A DNA stretch of 40,736 bases from Lysobacter sp. (GCA_004322525.1 SCUY01000083.1:1-40736); one strand, 5' to 3'. Numbered from the stretch's first letter, positions 1-11,431 are shown. The notes: generated by a model from the sequence alone, not told the origin. Program-made: numbers and translations.

Positions 1-908
1 AGGAAATCCTGCAGTTCGTGGCCATCGTGCTCCAGCGACTGCGCCACGCGCGGCTGGTGCCGGCGCAGCCAGTCCATCGCCTTCGCATGCGTATTCATTC
101 CATCGAGCGGATGCAGCGTGGCGTCGCAGACGATGCCGAGCGAATGTTGCCCGGACGACAGCGGGATCAGCCAGAACCAGTAGCCCTCGCCGCACAGGTG
201 ATTGGTGGAGCGCCAGCGGTCGGGCGGCGTGCAACGGCCGAGCCACTGCGGATCGGTGGACCAGTCGTTCGGATCGACGTGCCCGCTCACCCTCCACCAC
301 ACGGCGTTCGCGTCGTGGCCATTGCGTTCGGCCAACCCGAGCTTGCGCTTGAGCAGCCCGGCACGCCCGCTGGCGTCGACCAGCCATCGCGCCGAGATCC
401 CATGGCTCGCGCCGTCCTGCTCGTAGCGCACCACGTGCGGCGCACCGGCCTCGCCCAGCTCCAGCGCGCGCACGACCGCACCGTCGTGCACCATCGCGCC
501 GGCCTCGCGCACGTGGCCGGTGAGGAAATTCTCGAAGCGGCCGCGGTCGATCTGCCACGACGGCACATCCAGCGCCGCGCTGACGCCCAGTTCGGTGCTG
601 CGGTCGAGCTGTGTCTGGCCGTCGCTGAAGAAGAAGCGGAAGCCGAACTTGCGCAGGTGCTCGGCGTCGAGATGACCGCGCAGGCCGAGCACGTGGGAGA
701 AGTAGTGCGCGCCGATCTCGACGGTCGATTCGCCCACCTTGAACGCGCCCTCGCGCACCGGATGTCGCTGGCGCTCGATCACGCTCACGCGCAGCGAGGG
801 GTCGCGTTGGCGCAGCTGCAGGGCGAGCGTGAGCCCGGCGAGGCCACCACCGACGATGACGACATCGACATCGACATGGGTATCGGAATCGGTATCGGGC
901 CCGTGCAT
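1..908 (-). CDS. Flavin-dependent halogenase-like FAD oxidoreductase of the aryl-polyene/xanthomonadin cluster (partial, 3' end missing)
   Basis: The visible 302 residues start with an acidic Asp/Val-rich lead and a dinucleotide-binding motif VIVGGGLAGL (residues 17-26) for FAD. The halogenase-type segment GEST follows at 59-62, a lysine in RKFGFRF (K87) sits near where PrnA/RebH carry their catalytic Lys, and WFWLIP (244-249) fits the WxWxIP signature of flavin-dependent tryptophan halogenases. Proteins of this type occur in xanthomonadin and aryl-polyene clusters, and xanthomonadins are brominated, so halogenation of the pigment is a reasonable inference. A non-halogenating FAD reductase is possible. 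The ATG lies one base after the stop of the upstream glycosyltransferase gene, which implies translational coupling. The frame is open to the window edge, so the C-terminus is not seen. Confidence 0.85.
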   Translation of the reverse strand, partial: MHGPDTDSDTHVDVDVVIVGGGLAGLTLALQLRQRDPSLRVSVIERQRHPVREGAFKVGESTVEIGAHYFSHVLGLRGHLDAEHLRKFGFRFFFSDGQTQLDRSTELGVSAALDVPSWQIDRGRFENFLTGHVREAGAMVHDGAVVRALELGEAGAPHVVRYEQDGASHGISARWLVDASGRAGLLKRKLGLAERNGHDANAVWWRVSGHVDPNDWSTDPQWLGRCTPPDRWRSTNHLCGEGYWFWLIPLSSGQHSLGIVCDATLHPLDGMNTHAKAMDWLRRHQPRVAQSLEHDGHELQDF

Positions 909-909
909 C

Positions 910-1737
910 TCAGGAGGCCTGCGTGGCGCGCGACGGCGCCGCTGCGAATTCCCCGGTCGGGTCGTGGATCAGTGGCGGAATGGCGCGCGTGCGGCGGTAC
1001 TGTTCGGGCAGGCTTCCTGCGCCCAGCACCTGCGCGACCACATGCGAGGTGATCCGCCACAGGTCGCGCAGGGGACGGAAGTGGCTCTTGCGGAACTTCA
1101 CCGGGCCGGTGTCGGCCTGGTAGCGCGATTCGATCGGGATGGAAACGCAGCGCACGCCGAGCTGCCGCGAAGCGGAAATAAGCAGCTGCGCTTCGTAGAC
1201 GAAATCCTCGCCGGGTATGTCGCCGAGCGCGCAGACCGGGGCGGGATAGAAGCGCTGGCCGCTCTGCGTGTCGGCGATGCGGAAGCCACAGCCGATCGCG
1301 ATGCCCCAGTCGCCGAAATCGTTGGCGATCCGCCGGTGCATGGGCTGCCGCGCACGCTTGCGCAGGCGTGCGCCGATGACGATGTGGCCCGGATACGCAT
1401 TCGCGGCTTCAAGCAGGCGCGGGATGTCGGCGGCCGAATGCTGGCCGTCGCCGTCCATGCTGATCACGCCGTGGAAGCCGCGGCGCATCGCCTCGGCGAA
1501 ACCATCGCGCAGGCCGGCGCCCTTGCCCATCCGGTGCGTATGCCGCAGCACGGTGATGGGCAGGTCGGCCACGCGCTCGACGGTGCCGTCATCGGAGCCG
1601 TCGTCGATCAGGATCACGTTCGGGCAATGCGCGAGCGCACCTTCGACGACGTCGCGGATGCGCAGCTCCTCGTTGAGCGCGGGGATGACGATCGCGATGT
1701 CATCGGGCGACAGCGGGCGGGGCGCGACGTCAGCCAT
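910..1737 (-). CDS. Family 2 glycosyltransferase (DPM1-like) of the pigment cluster
   Basis: A 275-residue GT-A fold glycosyltransferase without membrane segments. The N-terminus IAIVIPALNEE (residues 14-24) is the usual nucleotide-sugar binding strand, DDGSDDGT (45-52) and the metal-binding DGDGQ (95-99) follow, and GKGAGLRDGF is typical of the dolichol-phosphate-mannose synthase-like branch. Its place between the chain-length factor and the halogenase-like gene matches the glycosyltransferases found in xanthomonadin/aryl-polyene loci, where they are thought to help attach the polyene acid to a glycerol-phosphate or sugar carrier. The acceptor cannot be read from the sequence. The ATG overlaps the end of the upstream gene by 8 bases (ATGGCTGA), so translation is probably coupled. 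Confidence 0.9.
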   Translation of the reverse strand: MADVAPRPLSPDDIAIVIPALNEELRIRDVVEGALAHCPNVILIDDGSDDGTVERVADLPITVLRHTHRMGKGAGLRDGFAEAMRRGFHGVISMDGDGQHSAADIPRLLEAANAYPGHIVIGARLRKRARQPMHRRIANDFGDWGIAIGCGFRIADTQSGQRFYPAPVCALGDIPGEDFVYEAQLLISASRQLGVRCVSIPIESRYQADTGPVKFRKSHFRPLRDLWRITSHVVAQVLGAGSLPEQYRRTRAIPPLIHDPTGEFAAAPSRATQAS

Positions 1738-2512
1738 GGTCGAACTCCACCTTCAACACGCGGGACGGGCCCGCCTTGAGCCGGCACTGTGCCTGCCCGG
1801 CCGCAAGCGCGTCGAACAGCGGCAGCATGGGCGCGCTCGCATTGGCGGCGCCATGGCGGCCGAGCGGGCCGTCGTTCGGCGGCGTGGCGCCGTCCTGGAG
1901 CGAAGCGGTCAGCCGCAGCCGGCCCACGGCGGGCGCATGCGACAGCACCAGCGCACCACCAAGCAGGCCACCACTGGGCGACACCGCGCGCAGCGGGCCG
2001 GCCGATTCGTTGTCATAACCCACCAGCAGTACGGCCTCCGCGCCCGTAGCGAGCTGGGCGAACGCTTCCAGCAGGCCCTGCGCGAAAGTCGCATCGAACG
2101 CGCTGATCGCGGTCGCCGGAGCCATCGCGCCGGCGCCGATGGTCCAGTAGCCCGCCGCGGCGTTGTGTACCGAATTGTGGAAACGTGTCGGCGAGATCGA
2201 CGACGGTTCGTCGATGAGCGTGGTGCACATATAGTCGGTGATGCCCAGTTCACCATGCATTGAAGCGAAGACCGACGGCAGCGTGGCGGGTTCGCGGCCG
2301 GCTTCGGCGCAGGCGGCGAGCGCCACGTCCAGCGCGACCGCTACCGTGCCCGGCGCGCGCCGACGTTCGTTCGCCGGCAACAGATGGGGCGACGGACGCA
2401 CCGGTGCATCGGGCGACAGCAGGCCGTCGCGTGCGAATGCGCAGGCATCGGCCCATGAAGGCAGGCCCGGTGCCCAGAAGCCGATGCCTTCGAGAGTGGC
2501 GGTCAACGTCAT
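1730..2512 (-). CDS. Beta-ketoacyl synthase-like chain-length factor (ApeC type)
   Basis: A 260-residue protein resembling the short N-terminal-type ketoacyl synthase family of aryl-polyene clusters. SVHNAAAGYW is a recognisable family segment. In the stretch that lines up with the catalytic ATACSSS of the neighbouring ketosynthase, this protein reads ISAFDAT, so the nucleophilic Cys is replaced by Phe. The two active-site His motifs (HGTAT, TGHTLGAAG) are missing as well. It is therefore not expected to condense on its own. In known aryl-polyene systems such a protein forms a heterodimer with the ketosynthase and influences polyene chain length, and I infer the same here. It is encoded 28 bases after the ketosynthase gene and overlaps the glycosyltransferase start. 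Confidence 0.85.
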   Translation of the reverse strand: MTLTATLEGIGFWAPGLPSWADACAFARDGLLSPDAPVRPSPHLLPANERRRAPGTVAVALDVALAACAEAGREPATLPSVFASMHGELGITDYMCTTLIDEPSSISPTRFHNSVHNAAAGYWTIGAGAMAPATAISAFDATFAQGLLEAFAQLATGAEAVLLVGYDNESAGPLRAVSPSGGLLGGALVLSHAPAVGRLRLTASLQDGATPPNDGPLGRHGAANASAPMLPLFDALAAGQAQCRLKAGPSRVLKVEFDHG

Positions 2513-2540
2513 GCGGGCGGGATCCGGGAAAGGCGCGAGG

Positions 2541-3761
2541 TCATGCGCGCGCGAACAGCAACGAGCAGTTGTTGCCGCCGAAGCCGAAAGAATTGTTCAT
2601 CGCGAAGCGCACGTCACGGCATGCATTCTCCAGGCGCACCTGCGGGGCGCAATCGGAATCGGGCGTCTGCGCACCGAGCGTGCCCGGCAGTTCGCCGTGC
2701 TGCAATGCGAGCAGGGCGATCACCGATTCGACGATGCCCGCCGCGCCGAGCGTATGCCCGGTCCAGGCCTTGGTTGAACTGGCATGCAGGCTGTCGGTAA
2801 ACACCGCGCGGATAGCGAGTGATTCGGCGCGGTCATTCGCCGGGGTGGCGGTGCCATGCAGGTTGAGATAGCCGACTTCGGACGCATCCACCCGCCCGCG
2901 CGCCAGTGCATCACGCATCGCGAGCTGCGCGCCGAGCCCTTCCGGATGCGGCGCCGACATGTGGTGCGCGTCGCTCGATTCACCGTAGCCGCGCAGTTGC
3001 AGGCCGGCCTCACCATCACCGGCCCGCTCGAGGAGGGCGAAACCACCGGCCTCGCCGAGTGAAAGCCCGTCGCGCGCCGCATCGAACGGCCGGCAGGGCT
3101 CCTTCGACACCAGCTGCAGCGAATTGAAGCCGTACAGCACGCTGCCGCAGAGGGTGTCGACGCCGCCTACCAGCGCGGCATCGGCCAGGCCCGCCCCGAT
3201 CAGCCGCGCCGCCTGCGCGAACACCTTGGCGCTCGACGAGCAGGCGGTCGCGACCGTCACACAGGGGCCGCGCAGGCCGGTGGCGGCCTGCACGAAGTCG
3301 CCCGGCGAATGCACGGTGTGCACGATCGCGCGGCGCAGGTCGGCAGGGAAAGCCGGGGTGCCGTCCTCGTCGGGTGCGAGCCGTGCATAGGCTTCCTCGG
3401 TGGCGCCGATGCTGGCGGTCGAAGTGCCGATGACCACCGCGACGCGCTCCGCGCCATGGCGTTGCACCGCTTCGGCCACGGCGGCGAGCAGCCCGTCCTG
3501 TTGCAGCGCGATCCATGCAAGCCGGTTGTTGCGGCACTCCCAGTACGCCCATGCCTCGGGGAGCGAAGACGATTCCAGCCCGTCGACGCGGCCGATCCAG
3601 GTGTCGAGCGGTCGCGGGCCGAAATCGTTCGGCCGCAGGCCGCTTCGGTGCTCGCGCAGGGCCGTGCGATGCGCATCCACGCCCCGGCCGAGGGCGCTCG
3701 TCGCAGTGAAGGCCCGGATCGCCAACGGCGCCAAGGGCGATGGAACGGGCGACGACGGCAC
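2541..3761 (-). CDS. Beta-ketoacyl-ACP synthase (FabF-like/ApeO-type) of the aryl-polyene cluster
   Basis: A 406-residue type II ketosynthase that would extend the polyene chain by Claisen condensation of malonyl-ACP. The Cys-His-His triad is complete: C174 in ATACSSS, H302 in HGTATPAND and H336 in TGHTLGAAG, with the C-terminal glycine-rich NNSFGFGGNN. The sequence is closer to aryl-polyene ketosynthases than to housekeeping FabF, judged by the short N-terminus and by the company of a Cys-less partner immediately downstream. It is the first of four same-strand genes that run off the left edge. The divergent neighbour begins about 110 bases away, so the operon promoter should lie in 3762-3874. 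No clear -35/-10 pair was recognised there. Confidence 0.9.
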   Translation of the reverse strand: MPSSPVPSPLAPLAIRAFTATSALGRGVDAHRTALREHRSGLRPNDFGPRPLDTWIGRVDGLESSSLPEAWAYWECRNNRLAWIALQQDGLLAAVAEAVQRHGAERVAVVIGTSTASIGATEEAYARLAPDEDGTPAFPADLRRAIVHTVHSPGDFVQAATGLRGPCVTVATACSSSAKVFAQAARLIGAGLADAALVGGVDTLCGSVLYGFNSLQLVSKEPCRPFDAARDGLSLGEAGGFALLERAGDGEAGLQLRGYGESSDAHHMSAPHPEGLGAQLAMRDALARGRVDASEVGYLNLHGTATPANDRAESLAIRAVFTDSLHASSTKAWTGHTLGAAGIVESVIALLALQHGELPGTLGAQTPDSDCAPQVRLENACRDVRFAMNNSFGFGGNNCSLLFARA

Positions 3762-3874
3762 GCTGGCAACCTTGGGGCGAGGGCCCGGAAGTATGCCAGC
3801 GGTCAGCCTTTGGCTAGTCGCGGCGGCGCATACTGCGGGCGCCGGGAGGGGATTCCGGCTGAACCGTTGAGCCG

Positions 3875-4558
3875 ATGTCCACCCGCGCCTCCCACCAGCT
3901 TTCCCTGTTCGGCGACCGCGACGCCCTCCACACGGGCCTCGTGGCGCTGGCCGCCTGCGTGCTCAGTGCGGGCATCGTCTACCTCGCCTACCTCGTCCAC
4001 GTGGTCCGCACCGCCCGACGCGCGCCCTGCGCCCCCGAGCGTGGCGAACGGCTGCTGGTGTTCGGCAAGCACGCGCCCAACGGCCGGGTGGACGGTGACT
4101 TCGCCGCGCGGCTGGACCGTGCCGCGTACCTGTGGCGGGAGCGTCCCTCGCGGCATGTGGTTCTGCTTGGAGGCGGCGCGGCCGGCGAGCCGAGCGAGGC
4201 GGAAATCGCGCGCACCGGCCTGTTCGCCCGTGGCCTGTCCACCGACACGCCGCTGCAGCTGGAATCCAGCTCGCGCGACACCCTTCAGAACCTGCGCAAT
4301 GCGCGCCAGGTGCTCGGCGGCGCGGTGCGTGAACGGGTGACGCTGCTCAGCAGCCGCTACCACCTGGCCCGCTGCGCGCTGTTCGCCCGCCAGCTCGGCT
4401 TCGACGTGGAACTCTGCGCCGCCGAAGCGACGCTGCCTTGGCGCCCACGCACGCTCATGCGGCTGGCGGGCGAAGCCGCGTATGTCTGCTGGGCGGATAT
4501 CGGCACGCGCTGGGCGCGCCTGACCGGCAACGAGCGGATGCTCGCCCGCGTTACCTGA
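3875..4558 (+). CDS. YdcF/ElyC-family (DUF218) membrane protein
   Basis: A 227-residue protein with one transmembrane segment near residues 18-37, followed by a DUF218 domain. The domain shows the family order: a strand leading to the VVLLGGG turn, then EAEIARTGLFARGL, the ESSSRDTLQNLRNAR helix and the LLSSRYHLARC motif. Family members include ElyC and SanA, linked to cell-envelope homeostasis and vancomycin resistance in enterobacteria; the biochemical activity is not established. The N-terminal MSTRASHQLSLFGDRD segment is probably cytoplasmic. The gene is divergent from the pigment operon and ends at a strong hairpin terminator shared with the convergent DUF885 gene. Confidence 0.85.
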   Translation: MSTRASHQLSLFGDRDALHTGLVALAACVLSAGIVYLAYLVHVVRTARRAPCAPERGERLLVFGKHAPNGRVDGDFAARLDRAAYLWRERPSRHVVLLGGGAAGEPSEAEIARTGLFARGLSTDTPLQLESSSRDTLQNLRNARQVLGGAVRERVTLLSSRYHLARCALFARQLGFDVELCAAEATLPWRPRTLMRLAGEAAYVCWADIGTRWARLTGNERMLARVT

Positions 4559-4582
4559 GCCGGCCGGGTCGCGTCGAAAAGA

Positions 4583-4608
4583 AAACGCCCGCATCGCTGC
4601 GGGCGTTT
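4583..4608. terminator. Bidirectional intrinsic terminator
   Basis: A perfect 11-bp stem (AAACGCCCGCA at 4583-4593 with TGCGGGCGTTT at 4598-4608) closed by a TCGC tetraloop. The arms end in A and T runs, so the hairpin can act on both strands. It sits between the convergent YdcF-like and DUF885 genes and should end both transcripts. Confidence 0.9.
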
Positions 4609-4634
4609 CGTATTTCGCGCGACGGGCAGATCGC

Positions 4635-6443
4635 TCAGCCCTTCTTCGCCTTCTGCTGCGGCACGAACTGCTCGCGCACCGCCTTGGCCAGCAGCTTCGG
4701 CGGCAGCAGGCCCTGGTCGAGCAGGAAGTCGTTGAAGGCCTTGCGGTCGAACTTCTCGCCCAGCGCGAGTTCGGTCTCGGTACGCAGCTGCATCAACTGG
4801 GTATAGCCGTAGAAGTACGAGCCCGCCTGGCCCGGCGACTTCACCGTGTAGCGGTCCACTTCCTGCCGCGCCATCGCCCGCGACAAGCCCACCTTCGTCA
4901 CCAGCCAGTCGAAGGCGGTGTCGCGGTCGGTCAGGCCCAGGTTGAGCATCGGGTCGAGGATCGCGCGGCTGGCACGCAGAAGGCGTAGTTGCAGCGCGAT
5001 CAGCTGGCCGTCGAGCGGCTCGTACGGAACCATCTCCGCCTCGGCGTACAGCGCCCAGCCTTCGACATTGACCGAGTTGAACGCGTACAGCGTGCGCGCC
5101 AGCGAGATGCCGCGCTCGACCATCGCGGTGAACTGCAGCTCGTGGCCCGGGCGGCCTTCGTGCGCGCTCAGCGTCCATGCGCCGGCCGGGTAGTTGAAGT
5201 CGTCGTAGGGGCCGTCAGCGCCGGCATTCGGGTTCGACAGCGGCAGCACGAACACGCCCTGCTGCCCGGTATTGCCGACCAGTGGCGCGGGCAGGAAATG
5301 CGGCGCGGGTTGCGAAGCGTTCTCGGCCGGCGTGCCCACGCGCATCTGCATCGGGCGGTCGGGCAGGGTGACGACGCGGTTGGCCGCGATCAGCCGGTCG
5401 AGCTCCGGCATCACGATGCTGCGGTAGTGCGTCTCGATCTGCGCGTCGGGGATCGGTGCTTTCTTGAGCTGGCGGATCACCGACACGTAATCCGACGGCG
5501 GCCAGCCATGCGCCTTCGCCACCATGCCGGCGACCTGCTGCATCGCATTGCGCGTCTCGGCGAATTCGAGCTGCGCACGCTCGATCAGCACGCGCGGGTC
5601 GATGTCGATGCCCACGCCCTTGAGCGACAGCGCGTAGAGCTCCGGCGGCAGCGAATACGTGGTGCGCGCCTTCGGCAGCACGGTCGACTTCGTCCATTCG
5701 GCGTAGTCGGCGAGTTGCCTGTCGAGCGTGGCGAGCGACGGGCCGGCGTCAATTTTGTATTTGTCGAAGAGCTGGCGGATGCCGGCGCGATAGGTCGCGA
5801 GGTTGTCGAGTGACTGCTGCACTTCCACCTGCGTAGGCATCAGCAGGCCAGCCTCGTTGCGTTCGTCATAACGCTGGCGCGCGAGCGTGGTGAGCGCGGT
5901 GCTGCCCGGCGCGGTGCCGATGTAGGCCTGCAGGCGCTTGAGCGCCATCACACGTCGCGCCTGCGGCGTCTGGTCCGACAGCAGGCCCTGCAGGCCGCCG
6001 AATACGGTCTGACCGACGTCGAGCCAGGGGCGGGTGAGCTTCTCGTTGACGCTGCTGGCCTCGATCGCGTCGTCAGCCGCCTGGATCATGATCTCCAGAT
6101 CCTGGCGGACGTCCGGATCCTTCTCGACGGCCAACTTCGCGCGCAGTTCGTCGCGCGCCTTCGCGGTCGCCTCGCGGTAGCGGGCCGCGTAGCCGGGGCC
6201 GTAGTCGGCGACCTTGTCATCGAAGCCCGGTACGCCGAAGAACGAGAGCTGCTCGGGCTGGAACGGCCCCTGCGCCATCAGCAGGATCTGCGCGTACGCG
6301 TTGCTGCGCGCGACCCAGGCGGGCGCCGGCTTCGGTGCGGCCTTGACGGTGGGCGTCGCGGGACCGGCAGCAGGTTTTGCAGCGACGGCGACGTGGGGCG
6401 CGGCGAGGGCCAGCGCGAGGGCGAGGGCGAGCGGCTTGGTCAT
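4635..6443 (-). CDS. Secreted DUF885-family protein (predicted metallopeptidase-like)
   Basis: A 602-residue exported protein. The N-terminus has a Leu/Ala-rich signal peptide (about residues 1-22, AVA-type cleavage), then an Ala/Pro-rich linker. The DUF885 signature HEGRPGHE is at 428-435 and EGWALYAE near 461-468; together they look like a metal-binding gluzincin-type site. Members are annotated as putative peptidases or lipoproteins of the periplasm and the substrate is unknown. The next gene upstream on the same strand also encodes a secreted peptidase (S9), separated by about 100 bases with no obvious terminator, so joint transcription is possible. Confidence 0.88.
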   Translation of the reverse strand: MTKPLALALALALAAPHVAVAAKPAAGPATPTVKAAPKPAPAWVARSNAYAQILLMAQGPFQPEQLSFFGVPGFDDKVADYGPGYAARYREATAKARDELRAKLAVEKDPDVRQDLEIMIQAADDAIEASSVNEKLTRPWLDVGQTVFGGLQGLLSDQTPQARRVMALKRLQAYIGTAPGSTALTTLARQRYDERNEAGLLMPTQVEVQQSLDNLATYRAGIRQLFDKYKIDAGPSLATLDRQLADYAEWTKSTVLPKARTTYSLPPELYALSLKGVGIDIDPRVLIERAQLEFAETRNAMQQVAGMVAKAHGWPPSDYVSVIRQLKKAPIPDAQIETHYRSIVMPELDRLIAANRVVTLPDRPMQMRVGTPAENASQPAPHFLPAPLVGNTGQQGVFVLPLSNPNAGADGPYDDFNYPAGAWTLSAHEGRPGHELQFTAMVERGISLARTLYAFNSVNVEGWALYAEAEMVPYEPLDGQLIALQLRLLRASRAILDPMLNLGLTDRDTAFDWLVTKVGLSRAMARQEVDRYTVKSPGQAGSYFYGYTQLMQLRTETELALGEKFDRKAFNDFLLDQGLLPPKLLAKAVREQFVPQQKAKKG

Positions 6444-6544
6444 GGCGATGTCAGGGCTCCGGGGGAAGTGACGAGGATGGCGCGGCCGCGCTAAGCGGCC
6501 ATGCGCCGAAGGTCATGCTGCCGCACGCGGCGGCGCGCGGTGGA

Positions 6545-8875
<2,331 letters not shown>

Positions 8876-8957
8876 TCACGATGCCGGCCACGGCGACGCG
8901 CGCGCGCATCACGCCGGCCGGGCCCGGCCTGCGACGGCCCGCCCGTACACTTGCCGC

Positions 8958-11138
8958 ATGGATGTCTCCCACCTGATCGACGCGCTCAACCCCGCGCAGC
9001 GCGAGGCCGTCTGCGCACCGCCCGGCCATTACCTCGTGCTGGCCGGTGCCGGCTCCGGCAAGACGCGAGTGCTCACCCATCGCATCGCCTGGCTCAACGA
9101 GGTCGAGCGCGTGCCGGTGCACGGCATCCTCGCGGTCACCTTCACCAACAAGGCCGCCGCGGAGATGCGGCATCGCGTCGACATGCAGCTGGTGAACGGC
9201 GCACGCGGCATGTGGCTCGGCACGTTCCATGGCCTCGCGCACCGGCTGCTGCGCCTGCACTTCCAGGAAGCGAAGCTGCCCGAGAGCTTCCAGGTGCTCG
9301 ATTCCGACGACCAGCTGCGGCTGGTCAAGCGCGTGCTGCAGGGCCTCGAACTCGACGACACGCGCTACCCGCCGCGGCAGGCCGCCTGGTGGATCAATGC
9401 GCGCAAGGACGAAGGCCGCCGCCCGCAGCACATCCAGGGCGGCGAGGACGAGTGGACCGACGTCATGCGTCGTATCTACGCCGCCTACCAGGAACGCTGC
9501 GACCGCGCCGGGCTGGTTGACTTCGCCGAGCTGCTGCTGCGCGCGCACGAACTGCTGCGCGACCAGGCGGCACTGCTGTCGCATTACCGCGCGAGGTTCA
9601 GGCAGATCCTGGTCGACGAATTCCAGGACACCAACGACATCCAGTACGCCTTCATCCGCGTGCTGGCCGGCGACACCGGCAACGTGTTCGTTGTCGGCGA
9701 TGACGATCAGGCGATCTACGGCTGGCGCGGCGCGAAGGTGGAGAACGTGCAGAAGTTCCTGCGCGATTTCAGCGAGGCGAAAACCATCCGCCTCGAGCAG
9801 AACTACCGCTCGACGTCGACCATTCTCGACGCCGCCAACGCGGTGATCACGCACAACCCCGGCCGGCTCGGCAAGAAGCTGTGGACCGAGGTCGGCGCCG
9901 GCGAATCGATCGACATGTATGCGGCCTACAACGAGATCGACGAGGCACGCTTCGTCGTCGAACGCATCAAGCAGTGGGTACAGGCCGGCGGCAGCTATCG
10001 CGATACGGCGATCCTGTATCGAAGCAATGCGCAGTCACGCGCGTTCGAGGAAGTGCTGATCGGCGAGCAGTTGCCCTATCGCGTCTACGGCGGCCTGCGC
10101 TTCTTCGAGCGTGCGGAAATCAAGGATTCGCTCGCCTACCTGCGCCTGATCGCCAATCGCGCCGACGACGCGGCGTTCGAGCGCGCGGTGAATACACCGA
10201 CGCGCGGCATCGGCGAGCGCACGCTGGACGAGGTGCGTCGCCTGGCGCGGGCGGAAGGTTTCCCGCTCGCCGTTGCTGCATTGAAGCTCGCGAACAGCAG
10301 CGCGCTGGCGGCACGTGCGCGCAACGCGCTGGCGACCTTCCTCAAGCTGATCGACGACCTGCAGATCGAGTGCATGGAGCGCAACCTGCCGGAGAAGATC
10401 GATCATGTGCTGCTGCGCTCGGGTCTGCGCGAGTTCTATGCGCGCGAGCAGAAGGGCCAGCTGGATTCGCGCATCGAGAACCTCGACGAACTCGTGTCGG
10501 TGGCGTCGCGCTTCAACTATCGCGAGGACGATGAAGAAGATCCGGAGCTGCCGGAACTCGTCGCTTTCCTGTCGTACGCCTCGCTCGAGGCCGGCGAAGG
10601 CCAGGCGCGCGCCAACGAGGACGGCGTGCAGCTGATGACGCTGCACAGCGCGAAAGGGCTCGAATTCCCGCTGGTGTTCCTGGTCGGGCTGGAGGAAGGC
10701 CTGTTCCCGAACAGCAAGTCGGCGGAGGAAGCCGGGCGAATGGAAGAGGAGCGCCGGCTGGCGTACGTGGGCATCACCCGTGCGCGCGAAAAGCTGGTGT
10801 TGAGTTATGCCGAGGCGCGACGCATCCACGGCATGGATATGTATGGCATGCCGTCACGGTTCGTGCGCGAGATCCCCACCGCGCTGGTGCACGAGGTGCG
10901 GCCGAAGGTGCAGGTGTCGCGGCCGGCGTACGGCGCCGGCAGCCGTCGTAGCGACAACGGACTGACCGAGACGCCGGCGATGCCGCTCGGCGCCAATGTG
11001 CGGCATCCCACGTTCGGCGCCGGCACCGTGATCGACGTCGAAGGCAGCGGCGCGCATGCACGCGTGCAGGTGAACTTCGACGATGTCGGCGCGAAATGGC
11101 TGGTGGCGGCGTTCGCGAATCTGCAGAAGGTCGGCTGA
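8958..11138 (+). CDS. uvrD: DNA helicase II
   Basis: A 726-residue superfamily 1A 3'-5' helicase for nucleotide excision and mismatch repair. The Q-motif NPAQREAV, Walker A GAGSGKT (30-36), Walker B LVDEFQDTN, GDDDQAIYGWRGA and LEQNYRS are all in order, and the 2B/C-terminal motifs include TLHSAKGLEFP and VGITRAREKL. The C-terminal segment after residue ~670 (HPTFGAGTV...) is the Tudor-like RNA polymerase-interaction domain that separates UvrD from Rep. The length matches E. coli UvrD (720). The ATG follows the divergent S9 peptidase gene by about 150 bases, where both promoters should lie. A second UvrD-family gene (rep) occurs at 27387. Confidence 0.95.
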   Translation: MDVSHLIDALNPAQREAVCAPPGHYLVLAGAGSGKTRVLTHRIAWLNEVERVPVHGILAVTFTNKAAAEMRHRVDMQLVNGARGMWLGTFHGLAHRLLRLHFQEAKLPESFQVLDSDDQLRLVKRVLQGLELDDTRYPPRQAAWWINARKDEGRRPQHIQGGEDEWTDVMRRIYAAYQERCDRAGLVDFAELLLRAHELLRDQAALLSHYRARFRQILVDEFQDTNDIQYAFIRVLAGDTGNVFVVGDDDQAIYGWRGAKVENVQKFLRDFSEAKTIRLEQNYRSTSTILDAANAVITHNPGRLGKKLWTEVGAGESIDMYAAYNEIDEARFVVERIKQWVQAGGSYRDTAILYRSNAQSRAFEEVLIGEQLPYRVYGGLRFFERAEIKDSLAYLRLIANRADDAAFERAVNTPTRGIGERTLDEVRRLARAEGFPLAVAALKLANSSALAARARNALATFLKLIDDLQIECMERNLPEKIDHVLLRSGLREFYAREQKGQLDSRIENLDELVSVASRFNYREDDEEDPELPELVAFLSYASLEAGEGQARANEDGVQLMTLHSAKGLEFPLVFLVGLEEGLFPNSKSAEEAGRMEEERRLAYVGITRAREKLVLSYAEARRIHGMDMYGMPSRFVREIPTALVHEVRPKVQVSRPAYGAGSRRSDNGLTETPAMPLGANVRHPTFGAGTVIDVEGSGAHARVQVNFDDVGAKWLVAAFANLQKVG

Positions 11139-11143
11139 AGGCC

Positions 11144-11431
11144 TTACCAGCCGAAGATCTTGTACTGCACCGGCGTGATCGGCCCTTCGCCGCGACGACG
11201 GTCCAGCCGGCCGTCGTTGTCGTCGTCGGTGAGGTAGTAGGTCACGCCCACCTTCGGCACGATCTTCACCACGCGCAGCTGGCCGGCGACGCGGTATTCC
11301 GAGATCACGTCGCCGTTGGGCTGGGTGCGGCTGACCACCCGCGCGTCCTGCAGCCCACGCGTGGGATCGTCCGGAAGGCTCGCGCAGGCAGCGAGCAACA
11401 GGAGGGCGGACGAAAGTAGGGTGCGGTGCAT
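11144..11431 (-). CDS. DUF2782 family lipoprotein
   Basis: A 95-residue protein starting MHRTLLSS with a short hydrophobic signal and a lipobox LAAC (Cys16), so it is probably a lipoprotein on the periplasmic side. The mature part contains VISEYRVAGQLRVVKIVPKV and ends YYLTDDDNDGRLDRR...YKIFGW, which fits the DUF2782 family. The function is unknown. The gene is divergent from polA, an arrangement seen for DUF2782 genes in other gammaproteobacteria, with 90 bases between the starts. Its 3' end lies 5 bases from the uvrD stop, so the two genes converge almost end to end. Confidence 0.85.
   Translation of the reverse strand: MHRTLLSSALLLLAACASLPDDPTRGLQDARVVSRTQPNGDVISEYRVAGQLRVVKIVPKVGVTYYLTDDDNDGRLDRRRGEGPITPVQYKIFGW

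Noticed and set aside
18-1052. Open frame on the plus strand at the left edge
   Set aside because: It is in exact antisense phase with the halogenase-like gene, which carries clear FAD and WxWxIP motifs.
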